A stretch of DNA of 64,000 nt from Fomitopsis serialis. Taxonomy: Eukaryota; Basidiomycota; Agaricomycetes; Polyporales; Fomitopsidaceae. The notes under the pieces are model-generated. The model worked only from the letters and a program-made list of their open reading frames with translations, had not been told where the DNA came from and did no database searches. How positions within the stretch are numbered: position 1 is the stretch's first letter; every line of letters starts with the position of its first letter. Of the stretch, positions 32,280 through 43,304 are shown one piece after another. Where the stretch lies: contig NW_025955113.1 in the NCBI RefSeq assembly GCF_022376445.1, forward strand, positions 1-64,000, read 5' to 3'. The position numbers and the translations under genes are program-made.

Positions 32280-32710
32280 CGTGCGGCGAGGCTCCCAGAG
32301 GACGCACCACTACCTACCGCAGGCGGTACCTCGACCGCGCTCGGACTGCTCGCCGGTGCCGACCGAGTCGAGGGCTGTCTTCTCGGGAACGGTGAGCGGT
32401 CAGGCAGCGTAGACCTCGTCGCCGTCACGCTCAACATGTATACGCAAAGCGTGCCTTGCAGACTGGACCTCAGCAATATACAATCCACGATAGACCTCGT
32501 AACCGAGCTCACCTCCATCCCTGTCCATCCCCGGCACCCCTACGCCGGGGAGCTCATCTTCACCGCCTTCTCCAGTCAGCACCAGGACGGGATCAAGAAG
32601 GGGCTCGAGTCGCGAGGCGCGCCGGCCAGCCGCTGCTCTGGGACGTTCCGTACCTCCCGCTGGACCCTGCGGATCGTTAACTCAGGCGGAACTCAGGAGG
32701 TACAAGCGCG
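32280..32710 (+). pseudogene. LEU4: Relic of 2-isopropylmalate synthase
   Basis: LEU4 makes 2-isopropylmalate, the first step of leucine synthesis. Only an internal piece of about 130 residues is left: TALGLLAGADRVEGCLLGNG, VDLVAVTLNMYTQSVPCRLD, LSNIQSTIDLVTELTSIPVH, PRHPYAGELIFTAFSSQHQD, GIKKGLE. Near 32610 the reading frame shifts; the next family motif, AGQPLLWDVPYLPLDPADR, is in another frame and runs into a stop. There is no start and no catalytic N-terminal TIM-barrel metal site. Downstream sequence to 33900 has no similarity I recognise. Confidence 0.8.
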
Positions 32711-33918
32711 GATGTCAGCCAACGTGCGGTCGACCCGCGAAGTGAAGGGGCGTGCAGTTGGGAGGGAATGGGAAGACGAGAAGATCAGCGAGGCTCAGGC
32801 GCGGGAGCATCAGCAATGCGCGCGCCAGGCACCGGGGCTACAGGCTCATGGGGCGGAGGCGCGACCTCTGGGACAACGAGTTCGGGAACAGCGGGCGCAG
32901 ATGGTGCAGCGAAGGAAGAGCCGCCCGGGACCATCGTCATCAAGCAGCGGTCTATGTAAGTACTATAATCAGTCTCTATAGTACGCGCACCTGTGCATAC
33001 TCGGCGGGTCTGATCGCTCACTGTCGCTCATCCACCGCAGCATCCACCGCAGTTCGATGTTCAAGCATCAAGTTCCTCCGCATCCGCTCACCGTCAACGC
33101 ACTGTGGCCTCCGCCTTGCCTTCCCTCGCTCGCGTCTCCATCGTCAACGATCTGGGTTGCACCGAACCGTTGTGCGTCAGGTAACAGCCCAGCAGCAGCC
33201 ACCAATTCCATGCTGGAGGTCGAGTCTACGAGCCGTTGCTCTCCACGATGTGATGGGGTGGTTCGCCGTTGCAAACCGCCGCTTGAGCACTGCGTATCGC
33301 GGTGTAGTCCTGTTACCGTGTGTGAATGCGTAGCAGACGTGCGTTTATGGACAGTCAAATACGGCGAGTTGACACAGCTTGTACAGTAGCAGTCAATGAC
33401 GAATTTGTTAACGGTATGTGTTTGTTTTTGCGCCTGTGTGCTTCAAAATTACTGCACCGTTTCAATGAATGAACTCCAGCAAAAGAACGACAAGGCTCGA
33501 AGTATACCACAGGACTTTCAGGAACACTTGGTAGACCGTCTGTGTAATATACTCGAGTTCGTGAAACTCAGCCTTCAAGTTGCCTGTCAAGTGTTGTGAA
33601 TCTTGAAGTGCTTACGTAGATCAACTGTATAGATTGTATTCAGCGCTAACGCTAACAACGCTGTCTGGTTCGAAGGCTTCCAGAACCGCGACCAGCCGCG
33701 AGTCTCATGTGCTCATGCCCGCAGTGCGGTCCGATGCTCTTGCACTTGGCTTCCATCATCCTCCGAAGTTCGCGCGACCGCTACGACCGACGGAAGACTT
33801 CGAGAACCTCATCCAGCGGTGAGTCAGAGTCCGCTCACACGGTGTGTTATCTGATATTTTTCACTGTTCCGTCAACACTCACCACCGCTCGCTCTCAGTG
33901 AACGTACTGCACCTTGGA
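32711..33918. other. Unannotated region between the LEU4 relic and DUF6532-type gene 2
   Basis: Several overlapping open frames exist on both strands, none with family motifs or consistent splicing. Probably decayed sequence; the last 100 bases would be the promoter of the next gene. Confidence 0.4.
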
Positions 33919-35246
33919 ATGGCTACACGTCAGTCTCTCCGTAGTGCGGCACGCCAGCCCACCGGCCAGCCGACCACGAAGGCTAAGACTGGTCAGGCCG
34001 CTGTAAAGTCAGCGCCGGCTGCTAAGAAGTCCTCCACCGCTACGAAAGCCTCATCGAAGGGCGCCACGGGTTCCAAGCGCGGCAGGCAGGAAACCCCAGA
34101 GAGAAATGGCAAGACCTCCCAGCCCGACATTCTGTCCCCGTCCGAGAAGCGGTTGTACGACAAGTTGAAAGCGAAGATGGAGCAGGCCGAGAAGCAGGCG
34201 GCGGCCGAACATCGATCCAGTGAGTGCTCAACTTCACGTTGATTGGGATGGACGACACGAAACGAATGCTGAACTCACAACAGACGTACGAAGGACGAGC
34301 ACAGCTATGTTGCTAGAGGAGAACACGTCTGGCGCAGAGGACGAGGAGGATGAGGATGAGCAACCGAGGCGCAAGAAGCTGAAGAAGAACGTGGAGATCA
34401 GGCTCAGCGAGGATGAAGAACAGGACGAGCTTGTCGAGGAGGAGGAGGTGGCGGCGGAGGCGGAAGCGGAAGCAGAGGAGGAGATGCGAGTGGAGCCAGA
34501 GCGAGAGGTGGGCAATGCGAACGATGTGGATAATCCCCCAGAGGCACCTCTGCCTCCGCGCCGTGAGTCTTTTACACAAGCTAATAAGTATATCGAACTA
34601 CTAACAGAAGTGGTATGCAAGCCAAACCTAAACCAAGGCCTGCGTTTGGTCGGAAGCCGGCGAACGAACCTGAGAAAGCCAAGAATGACCGGGGCGACAC
34701 TTTGCTCGACGCAGACGAGCGTAACCTTGCGACAGCTCTCGGTATGTGGGTCCTCCCATAGGTTCCTAGCTAATCTGCAAGCAACATCATAGGTAAGCCT
34801 CAATCGTCGTCAGCAACGTCAAAAAACAATCCGAAGGCAAGGCAGCGAAACAACCATGCTCATGGGGACAGTGGGTCAGAAGACGACGAAGAGCAACGCA
34901 CTAACGTCACGCAGCGTGCCAAAGCCAAGAAAGTGTGGCGCATGGACGCCGTTGTCATTGACTCACCTCCAAAAAAGGTGAAGGTGAGTGCATCTTTATT
35001 TACTCATCTCAAACTATGATAGATTACGCAGCAGACGGTGGTCAACAAGAACAAGGGCAAGGGTGCGGCGGTCAAGACCAAGGGCAAGGGTGCAGCGGTT
35101 GAGAAGAACAAGGGCAAGGGTACGAGGGTCAACAAGAAGCAGAAGAAACAGCGCGACTGGTTGGACACCGACACCGAGTCGGAGAACAAGACCGAGCCGG
35201 ACGCGGACGATACGGAAGAAGACCATGAGTCGGACAGTGACTCGGA

Positions 35247-35289
<43 letters not shown>

Positions 35290-37030
35290 GACGATGATTC
35301 GGAGGAAGACAGAGACGCGGAGGACGAGGCGATGGACGAGGACAGTGAGGATGAAGTGATCGTAAGTCAATCGTCCCGCATTCACTGCTTTGTCGATGAA
35401 GTTCTGCAGGTTGTCAAGGCCCCGAAGAGTAAGGCCGGGCAGTCCAAAGGCAAGAGAAGCAAACGTAGCAGCAGCAGCGCGGCCGGGCAGAAGTCCGAAG
35501 GTCGTCGTCGTGCGCAGGCCAGGGACATCCCGGAGACCCTCAAGCCTATTGTTACGTGCTCACAGATGTACCTCCGCCTCCGCCTCTCACTCGACCACGC
35601 GTGGACCTCCGAGAAGACACAGAACAGCAGTCAGCTGCCCCACAAGCACCTCGTCATCAAGAGGGCCTTGAAGGACGCTCGCCGCCATCGCGCGGAGGAC
35701 GGCAAGAAGATCGATTACCTTGTGTCAGGGTTCAAGACCCTGAAAAAGAAACGCAACCACGTTCTTCGCGAGAACGTCGCCAGTGTTGTAAGTCCCTTGT
35801 TCCTGACACATCAAACGAACTGAGTCTTGTTGCAGGTGTGGACAGGCGCGTCTCAGCTCCGAAACGAGGTCAAGAAGAAAGCGAAGATTGTGGTCGACAG
35901 TGCCTACGGCCTGGGAAGCCTCTCGACGCAGCGCAGAGTCGCAGCCGCAACATTCCTCCTCAAGTCGAACACACAGGGCAAATTCTCAATGCCGAATTTT
36001 ATCTTCGGCGAAATCGACATCGCCTGGCAGTCGGACGAACCTTACGAGGTCGACATGAAGGTATGTACAGTCATCTTGGATGTTTACTGCTTGTTCTTGA
36101 AGGGCCCCACAGGCGAGCGTCGTGAACCGCAAGAAACCGTTCCAGCACAAGGCGTTGTCCGACGTCATTGTGCAGCACTGGTTCCATGGACACAGGGACA
36201 CTGCGTCAGTCGCAGCGTACGATCGGTTCAGTGAGGTTCCGAACAACCTCATAGCCCTCGTGTGCAATGCGGTAAGTTTTGTTCACGTTAGTTTATGGAC
36301 GGCTGTAATACTGAACAATTCTTTTATAGATCGAGGCGGCGTTGGTGGACATAGCCACAGGGACTCACCACTTCTCTAACAAGCTATATGCGGCCAAGTG
36401 AGTGTAACAGTCTGTCTAGCGTAGTGTTTCTCCCTCACGTGTGAGTAGGTGGATCAACATCATGGGCATCCTGGATCAGTTCGAAAGCAACGCATCGGAG
36501 GCGTACCAAGCTCTGAAGGAGATGATGTGGACCAATGTCAGGTAAGTGGCATTAATACTAACCTTCTAAACGTCGAGTCTATCTCAATGTTGGTCCAGCG
36601 CACTCATCGATGAGCAGCAAGTCTCGAGATCGAAGGATAAGCAAGACGTCGCTGACGATGGTAGCCCTGGCGAGCAGTTCATCGCGTGGAGCGATGTAGA
36701 GGTCGGCGACACTAAGGCCACCGGAACGAAGGCTGCAAAGCCATCGTCAAAGCCGTCGTCTTCGAAACCGACATCGTCGAAGCCGTCGTCATCGAAGCCG
36801 ACATCGTCGAAGCCGACATCGTCGAAGCCGACATCGTCGAAGCCGCTCGTCGAAGCCGCCGTCGTCAAAGACGACGACGTCGAAGGCGCCTGAGGGTAAG
36901 TGCATCACTGTCAATAGTATGTGTGTACAATGAACGATTGTTCCCCAGTCGAGCCTCAGGTCAATGAAGAAGAAGCTGGGCGTGAGGCTTCCCACGTACT
37001 CTCCGACGCCTGAGCACAGCATGCCAAGGT
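33919..37030 (+). CDS. DUF6532 domain protein 2 (transposon-associated family)
   Basis: Starts MATRQSLRSAARQPTGQPTT. The N-terminal half is Lys/Ala/Ser rich, then acidic, with several short introns. A run of alternating Ser-Asp (35234-35300) separates it from the C-terminal DUF6532 region: ETLKPIVTCSQMYLRLRLSL, WTGASQLRNEVKKKAKIVVD, FSMPNFIFGEIDIAWQSDEP, KPFQHKALSDVIVQHWFHGH, SEVPNNLIALVCNA, IEAALVDIATGTHHFSNKLY, KWINIMGILDQFESN. The last coding part has six or so SSKPT repeats (36740-36850). There the frame ends early at TGA 36891, unless one base (extra C near 36846) is ignored, after which a basic tail containing RLPTYSPTPEHSMPR would follow. Family role unknown. Confidence 0.7.
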
Positions 37031-38102
37031 AAGTATCTTCTCATTCTTGTACATCCTGGATCAGCGCCTGAACAATCGTCAGACTATCTACTACAGCATC
37101 TACACAACTTCCTCGTCTCTATAGTCAATCGCTGTATCGTCATCTCGCCGTGTCGCCGTCCATGTCGCCGTCCGTGTCGCCGTCCGTGCCGCCGTCCGTA
37201 TCTCCGTCCATATCGCCGTCCTGCCATCCGTGTCGGCATTCGTCTAGCCGTCCGTCTCATTTCTCGACATTCTCTCGACATGAGTGACATGTTGCTGGTC
37301 ACTGGTCACTGGTCAATCATCAGTTGTCGTTCGTAAGGCGGTTAGGTGATACATTTTTTATGTTGCTCTGTAATGTTGTATAACACGCTCTGTACTGCTC
37401 TAACAATTACCTATGCTGTGATGTATGCGCAGTGCGCAATAATATTATTGATTTCATCTCAATTTGGGTTCCAATACTTGTGGAAGTTGCCCACTACGAC
37501 AAGACACAGATTTTTTTGAGAGCCATGGAGATTCAAATGTTGATTGACAATGTCCACATGTCTTGAAATAAGCACATTATCATGTACGTCTTGCAAGCTC
37601 ATCAAGACATGTAGAGTAAACCTACATCAATAGTCTGAAGACACAAAAGATATCTTAACTTCAAGCATAGGCTCTCTTGTGCAGGTACTTCAAGCATATG
37701 ACTTGTCTTGCCAAGTACTTTATAGATTTCAAGACATGCAGTACTTAGAATACTTGTCAAGACAAGGGAGTTTTTCCTGATGTATCATGTTCTGCTCGTC
37801 TCTCATTTGGTTACAAGTGGTTCACTCTTTCGTCGCCATCGCGTAGAACACATACTCACTGTTGTTCTATTGCAGTATACCACTTTGATATAGTATTTTA
37901 CTTGGGGCTTTACTATACTACAACGAGATCTAATAGTCATTTACCTATGCGAACATGGTCTGACGCGATCTGACGGAGTCTGACTTGAAGTCTGAGGTGA
38001 GTCTGATGTCAGTAGAGTGATCTGAGTTCAGAATGAATCTCCTTAGCTCAGACCTGCTGTTCTGACGGCCTGAGCGGTCTGAATCAGACCTGTCAGACCC
38101 TG
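37031..38102. repeat. 1.1-kb noncoding region with three kinds of short repeats
   Basis: 37138-37260: a 12-bp tandem unit, TCGCCGTCCGTG and variants. 37285-37310: GGTCACT repeats. 37500-37780: TCAAGACATG and its reverse complement scattered at least six times. 37960-38102: TCTGAC/TCAGAC motifs about every 12-15 bp, closely like the cluster at 23040-23290. No gene. Confidence 0.6.
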
Positions 38103-39148
38103 TCAGTCGAACTCGCAGTTTTGCTGATGTGGGAGCCGAAGCCAGATATCCGAGCGCAATTCTCTCGCCTTCAGCTGCATGTATGCCTGGCAGTTGAGGC
38201 AGAGATTGTTGTAACTACGCGTCTGCTCGTTATGAGCCAGCCAAGTGATCCAATCTGCTAGACATGTGGGGTCCTCTAGTTCACCTTCGAAGGTTAAGTT
38301 GGCCTGGGCGAGGCACTGCAGCGACGCGTGGCAAACCTGATCTGCGCACGCAAGTGGCAAGGTTGGTGTGAAGAGGAGGTATGCGAAGATGATGTTGTCG
38401 TGGACGAGTGTGCTCCGCGCATTGAGGCACCTCAGAATGTCCTCCTGCGTGAGCCGCTCGGTCGTGCCGTTCTTCTGCGGGACTCCGTTCAGGATGACCT
38501 CGGTGTCGAGCTGGCAGCACGTGTATAGAGCGTAAGGCAGCATAGACTGCGTCTCCGTGAGTCGTGCGATGTTGACGGCGGCGATGGCGTCGGTGTAATC
38601 GTAGGTCATGAGGGCGCTGCCCTCGCTAGCCTCAGCCTTCGCCCAGACGTGTAAGTCGTCGCTGAAGCAAGACTTCATGCGTTCAAGGGCATCATCCCGC
38701 AGGTGCTCCATGCCGTACTTGTGGGCGAGGCGGACAACAGAGGCAACGACGACGAAAGGCAGTTGTGCGTTATGGCGGTAGAACCTGCGTCGCACGTGAG
38801 TCGCACCTTCAATATCGAGACAGACAACACATACGTTTGGTCAACGAATACAGCACGCAGGAGGTGTCGCAGGTCATCCGGGTGGTCCGCAAGTTCAATG
38901 ACGGGGCACCCGTCGAACGTATCCGTCAGCGTCGGTTGCGGGACGGAGAATAGCCCGGCGAAGACTTCAGAGTTCAGCGACAGGCTACCTTGATAGACGC
39001 GGAACGCGACTCCTCCGGCCTGCAGGACAACATTCCCATCCTTGAACCAGAACTCCTCATCTCGTTTGGTTCCCGCTTCTCCTATGGGCCCGGCCTCCGA
39101 CTCCGTGCGCGTGCGCTTCCGCGTCTCAGAACTTGAACTTTCCTCCAT
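38103..39148 (-). CDS. BTB/POZ domain protein 4
   Basis: Exons 38835-39148 and 38103-38784 (intron 50 nt), 331 codons. A Ser/Arg-rich N-terminus with KRTRTESE precedes the BTB fold: EFWFKDGNVVLQAGGVAFRV, YQGSLSLNSEVFAGLFSVP, VIELADHPDDLRHLLRAVFV, VVRLAHKYGMEHLRDDALER. The C-terminal half has DAIAAVNIARLTETQSMLPY, CQLDTEVILNGVPQKNGTTE and a Cys pair (LCLNCQAY). It groups with BTB protein 5 rather than proteins 1-3 (LQAGGVAFRVY and LAHKYG instead of LEAQGHVFKVY and LSHKYQ). It lies in the transposon-rich block. Confidence 0.88.
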
Positions 39149-39379
39149 ATGATGGCTGGTGCGCTGTTACCCGGACTGCGAGGTGTTGCGGAGACGATGA
39201 AGGAAGACTGAAACTGAAGGGCGGGCACGTCGCCCACCCGACGTCGTAGCCTTATCGTAGCCTGAGCAGAGGAGACCCCTATTTGTGGCTGTGACTGCTT
39301 AATATAGGTCTACGATCGACTCGGCCTCTCGATCGAATGTTCACGCGACTTATCACGACCCCGCGCGATATTGACTGGT

Positions 39380-40010
39380 CAACCGGTCACCGGTCACTGC
39401 TTGGATGGCATCTGTGCCGCAAAACTGCATCGAGGAATTTCCGGAAGCCTTGTATGCTGCGAATCGTGTCTTAAAGTCGGTACAGAAACACGACTTCATC
39501 CTCGAAAGGTAGGCGTCGCGCACCCATTCGATTTGGTATTTGTGAGAAAGTCGGATGAGGGCAGCAACGACCGCGGACTTGAGGTTGTTCGTCGGGGGAC
39601 AGTATCTATCGAGTTGGCCTTCAGCACTGCATACACTGGACAGTATGAGACGACGCCCACGCAAAAAGTACTTAGAGGAGATGGCGGAGTTCTGTGGGAT
39701 GGTCGGGAAGTGGACGGCAGGATATCCGTTAATCGTCTCCACAGCCTTCATTTGACCGATCGCGAACAGGTCATAAAGCACCTCCCAGCTGAGAGCAAGT
39801 AGTCCTTGATATAATTGAAGTTACTTCGATTGAAGACGCGTTGCCTCGAGAACAACGTCACCGTCCGGGTACCATATCTCTTCGGAGTCGCGTACGTACG
39901 AACGCAGCGGCCATTTCTCTGTGCGCTTGACAATGAAGAACCCACGGCTACGTGCAAAAATCTAATCAAGCGAGTATAAGACAAAGCATAGCGGTTCGTG
40001 CAGGAGGCGT
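39380..40010 (-). pseudogene. Decayed, truncated copy of BTB gene 3
   Basis: The 5' flank, start region and BTB core of BTB gene 3 (17615-18225) are recognisable on the minus strand: ATTCTTCACGA promoter sequence, then start-codon context identical for about 20 bases, then frameshifts. Later segments keep YDLFAIGQMKAVETI, VAALIRLSHKYQIEWVRDAY, LSRMKSCFCTDFKT and SMQFCGTDAIQAV. After GATGCCATCCAAGCAGT a 22-bp GACCGGT-rich insertion interrupts the copy; CAATATCGCGCGG then resumes and similarity ends. The 684-bp MITE lies immediately upstream. Confidence 0.85.
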
Positions 40011-40021
40011 CGTGAAGAATC

Positions 40022-40709
40022 TATGATAGGGCTCGAGCACATCCGACTACATCACGTGAAGCGCCCTACGCCCGTGCGCGGGCGCTGGATTCGAGCGTCT
40101 ACGGTTGACCCCTACGATCGCGCGCACAGCATCGGCGTCCTGGAGCGTAAAAAGCTTCGAAAAAGCAGTAGAAAGCAAGCAAGAGATACGACATTACGCA
40201 GAGGAGTAGTACTACACAAAAGTTTGGGCAAATACAGTGAAGTCTACGCAAAAGAAGCCCCCTCCAGGTTCTCAAAAATTGAGGCAGGTCTTTATGCTCA
40301 GACAAAGCTCACATTCTCGCGTTCATCGTGACATCGCTTTCTTGAACCACTGAAAATGAGATCTCCGAGGTTTGTGACCGCAGTGAGGGCCTTCGCTTTT
40401 TTTTCGCCAGACATTTCGCGTTTTTCGAGTCGGCCGTGCTCGCGCTGCGGCTTAGTCAGCATACGGCACTCTTGCGCGCATACCATGCGTAAGAGTTTGT
40501 GCGTCGAAAACTGCACACCAGCCGATTCTGTTCAGAGATTCTGTTCAAAAGCTCGCAATCTCTCGATCGTAGCAAAAAAAACCATGAATTCTGCTTGTGT
40601 GATACCACAAACTCTTAGGGACCGTTTGGCGGCTTTGCGCCCGCCAAATGTGCCTGGCGCCAATGCAAAAATCACGTGATGTAGTAGGATGTGCTCGAGC
40701 CCTATCATA
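40022..40709. mobile_element. MITE with 35-bp terminal inverted repeats and TA target duplication
   Basis: The element occupies 40024-40707. The ends read TGATAGGGCTCGAGCACATC inward from both sides, continuing CACTACATCACGTG-like with one mismatch (about 35 bp in all). TA dinucleotides flank it at 40022-40023 and 40708-40709, as expected for Tc1/mariner-type insertion. There is no transposase; interior open frames are short. The nearly perfect repeats suggest a recent insertion. Confidence 0.85.
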
Positions 40710-41689
40710 AAAGGAGTGGGACGGCGGTGTCGATGTGGCGCGCGTAACTCGCGTGGTTTTCGCGTATGCTCGCGTGGAGCGCACATGGCGTCCACGTTCG
40801 CCGTGTGGCCTCATGTGGCGCACCCTCCTCCCATAAGCTCCCGGCGTCTGCCGCCCCCGGGCGCCTGCGCAAGCCCCGCCCGAGGTGTCCCCGAGGTGGA
40901 ATTTCCGGGCGAAGTGACGGGAAAAATGAGTAGAAAAGAATACATACAGTGTACACATATACTATAAATGGGAAGCCTGAGTGATGGGAAAAAAATCACA
41001 ACTCAGTGCTGGGAAATAGGACATCTCAGTGCCGGGAAATTAGCACTGAAAGACCACAAAGGAAATGCAATGGGAAAGATTGAGTAGGGAAATGTGTGCC
41101 TAAAATCAATGTTAATGGCAAGCATGAGTAATGGGAAAACTGAGCAATGTCAGGACTCAGTACTGGGAAAACTTGAACAGAACATCTCAGTCCCAGGGAA
41201 AATAGTGTGGATTAGCACAGAGAGAACAGTATATAGGTTGCTCCTGGGAAGTAGAAATTAAATATGAGAAAAAATCAATATTGGGAAAACAGGACACCTC
41301 AGTAATGGGAAATAATGGGAAGGCACATTTCACTGGCAATAATGGGAGTAAGTACCAGGAAAACACACCTCAGTGTTGGGAAAACAGTAGAAATTAGCCC
41401 AGGGAAATGAGATATCAATCCCGGGAAAACAGGAAATCTCAGTGCTGGGAAAACAGGACACATCAATACTGGGAAATAATGGGAAAACAGTGGTAATATC
41501 AAACAATTGCCCTGCAGCAGATTATGGACATCAAGAATACAAAAATATGGAACAAAGTGTACTGCAGGCCGGGAAATATTGAATAAAAATGCAACCACAA
41601 GAGCAACACACAGCATTGAATGAATCAGATATGGGCTGGCATTGCCCAAGCATGTAATCTTAAGAGTAACATGAAGCAGTGAATGAAAT

Positions 41690-43215
41690 ATTGCTGCCAG
41701 ACCTGTGGCGAAGCCCAGGTCTGGCAGGCTCAAGCATGTAATTGTAGGAGTAACATGGAGCACAGAATGAAAGAACCGCCGCCAGACCTGTGGCGAAGCC
41801 CAGGTCTGGCATGCATTAACATTGTAATCTTATGGGTGACATGAAGCAGTGAATGAAAGAACCGCCCCGTCAACCCGTGGCGAAGCCACGGGTTGGCGAC
41901 GCTCGTCTAAAAGGAATGGGATGAGGGTACATCTGTGGCGCAGATCGCGCACATGGCAAGCCATGTTCGCCGCGTGGCCTCATGTGGCGCACCCTCCTCC
42001 CATAAGCTCTCGGCGCCTTTCGCTCTCGGGCGCCTGCGCGATCCCCGCCCGACGTGTCCCCGAGGTGGTGGCTGCTCATGCGAAACGGGCAACAAACATT
42101 GCTAGAGTGGAAAAGTAACGGGAAAAATATCCCTGTGACGGGAAAACTTGGACCGCCTCTTGGGAAAATGGGCAGCAATGGCTCGGGTGCCTTCTGCCCA
42201 CTGGCACCCATGCAATCCCGCCCGAGGTGTCCCCGAAGTGGGATTTCCGTGCTCATCAGTGGGTGATTATGGGCATCACACGGCGGGGGCAGAGCATAAG
42301 GCAATGAATGGGAAGCATGATTAACGGAAAATACAAGACAAGTAAACAACTGGGAGACTAAGACATGTCAATAACGGGAAAGCAACTCCAGGGAATATTT
42401 ATTCAGTAATGTAACGGGAAGTAAGCACTGGGAAGATATACATAATCACAGGAGTAACAGGCAGCACTGAGTAAATCAAACGCCGCCAGCCCGTGGCAAA
42501 GCCATGGGCTGGCATTACATTAGCATTGAACCTCAAAAGTAACATGGAGCACAGAATGAAAGGACCACCGGGCATGCATTAGCATTGTAAGATTATGGGC
42601 GACATGAAGGTCAGCCACAATGGAAATGCCAGGAAGAGAGCAGTCATGGGAAACAGCACCTGTGTAATGGGAAAACCAGGTAGCAACAGCTCGGGCACCA
42701 TCCGCTCGCCTGCACCTGCATAATATTAATACTTCCCCGAGGTGTCCCCGAGGTGGGATTTCCGCACAAAATGGGCATCACACAGTGGGAGCATACATAG
42801 CTACGGGCAACAAATGGGAAGCATGAGTAACGGGAAATACAAGACAAGTCAGTACTGGGAGACCAGGATATGTCAATAACGGGAAATCACAAAATATGTA
42901 GTCAGTACCGGGAAAATACATGTCATCAATGGGAAGACTGCATAAGCACCAGGAAAACATGCATCAATAATCACAAGATGCACATGCAGCATTGAATGAA
43001 CCAAACGCCGCCAGCCTGTGGCGAAGCCGCGGGCTGGCATTGCATTAGTATGTAACCTTAGAAGTAACATGGAGCACAGAACAAAGGACCGCCGCCAGAC
43101 CTGTGGCGAAGCCCAGGTCTGGCATGCAATAGCATTGTAATATTATGGGCGACATGAAGCAGTGAATGAAGAACCGCCCCGGCAACCCGTGGCGAAGCCA
43201 CGGGTTGGCGAAGCT
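41690..43215. repeat. Family of GTGGCGAAGCC hairpins
   Basis: Stem-loops such as CCAGACCTGTGG/CCCAGGTCTGG (near 41697, 41782 and 43094), AACCCGTGGC/GCCACGGGTT (near 41870 and 43183), and CAGCCCGTGGC/GCCATGGGCTG or its variant (near 42485 and 43010). The loop is GAA or AAA. Each sits after a conserved lead-in of the type AACATGGAGCACAGAATGAA or GACATGAAGCAGTGAATGAA. Confidence 0.8.
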
Positions 43216-43216
43216 C

Positions 43217-43275
43217 GTGAGTACTTACGAGGTGAGCTTGATTGATGGCTGGCGTCACCGTGTCACCTGCGCGGC
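43217..43275 (-). repeat. Dispersed repeat shared with the BTB gene 3 promoter
   Basis: Read on the minus strand, GCGCAGGTGACACGGTGACG and GCTCACCTCGTAAGTACTCA match 17571-17612 with few changes. Confidence 0.7.
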
Positions 43276-43304
43276 AGAGCCCTGGCAGAGCCACCGCGTC
43301 GATA

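Larger units (their letters stand above)
40710..43304. repeat. GGGAAA-rich repeat block with duplicated GC-rich modules and hairpins
   Basis: No gene. Three layers are visible. Short GGGAAA(A)-containing units recur throughout 40900-42960. A GC-rich module of about 130 bp (GTGGCCTCATGTGGCGCACC, CCTCCTCCCATAAGCTC, GGTGTCCCCGAGGTGG) occurs at 40775-40905 and 41947-42070, with partial copies near 42210 and 42735. Six or more hairpins with core GTGGCGAAGCC lie between 41690 and 43220. Open frames reported here are repeat translations. Confidence 0.8.

Noticed and set aside
35004..35385. Minus-strand Val-Ala repeat frame
   Set aside because: Antisense translation of the Ser-Asp repeat in the DUF6532 protein.
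37285..39400. GGTCACTGGTCA (37.3 kb) and GACCGGTGACC (39.38 kb) as a shared target-site footprint
   Set aside because: The match is short and imperfect and no element ends are associated.
41299..42349. Minus-strand frames of up to 159 codons in the GGGAAA block
   Set aside because: Phe/Pro-rich products of the repeat read backwards; the same peptides recur wherever the repeat does.
40710..43304. CRISPR array, suggested by repeated short palindromes
   Set aside because: Spacing is irregular, the hairpin stems differ and the sequence is clearly eukaryotic.
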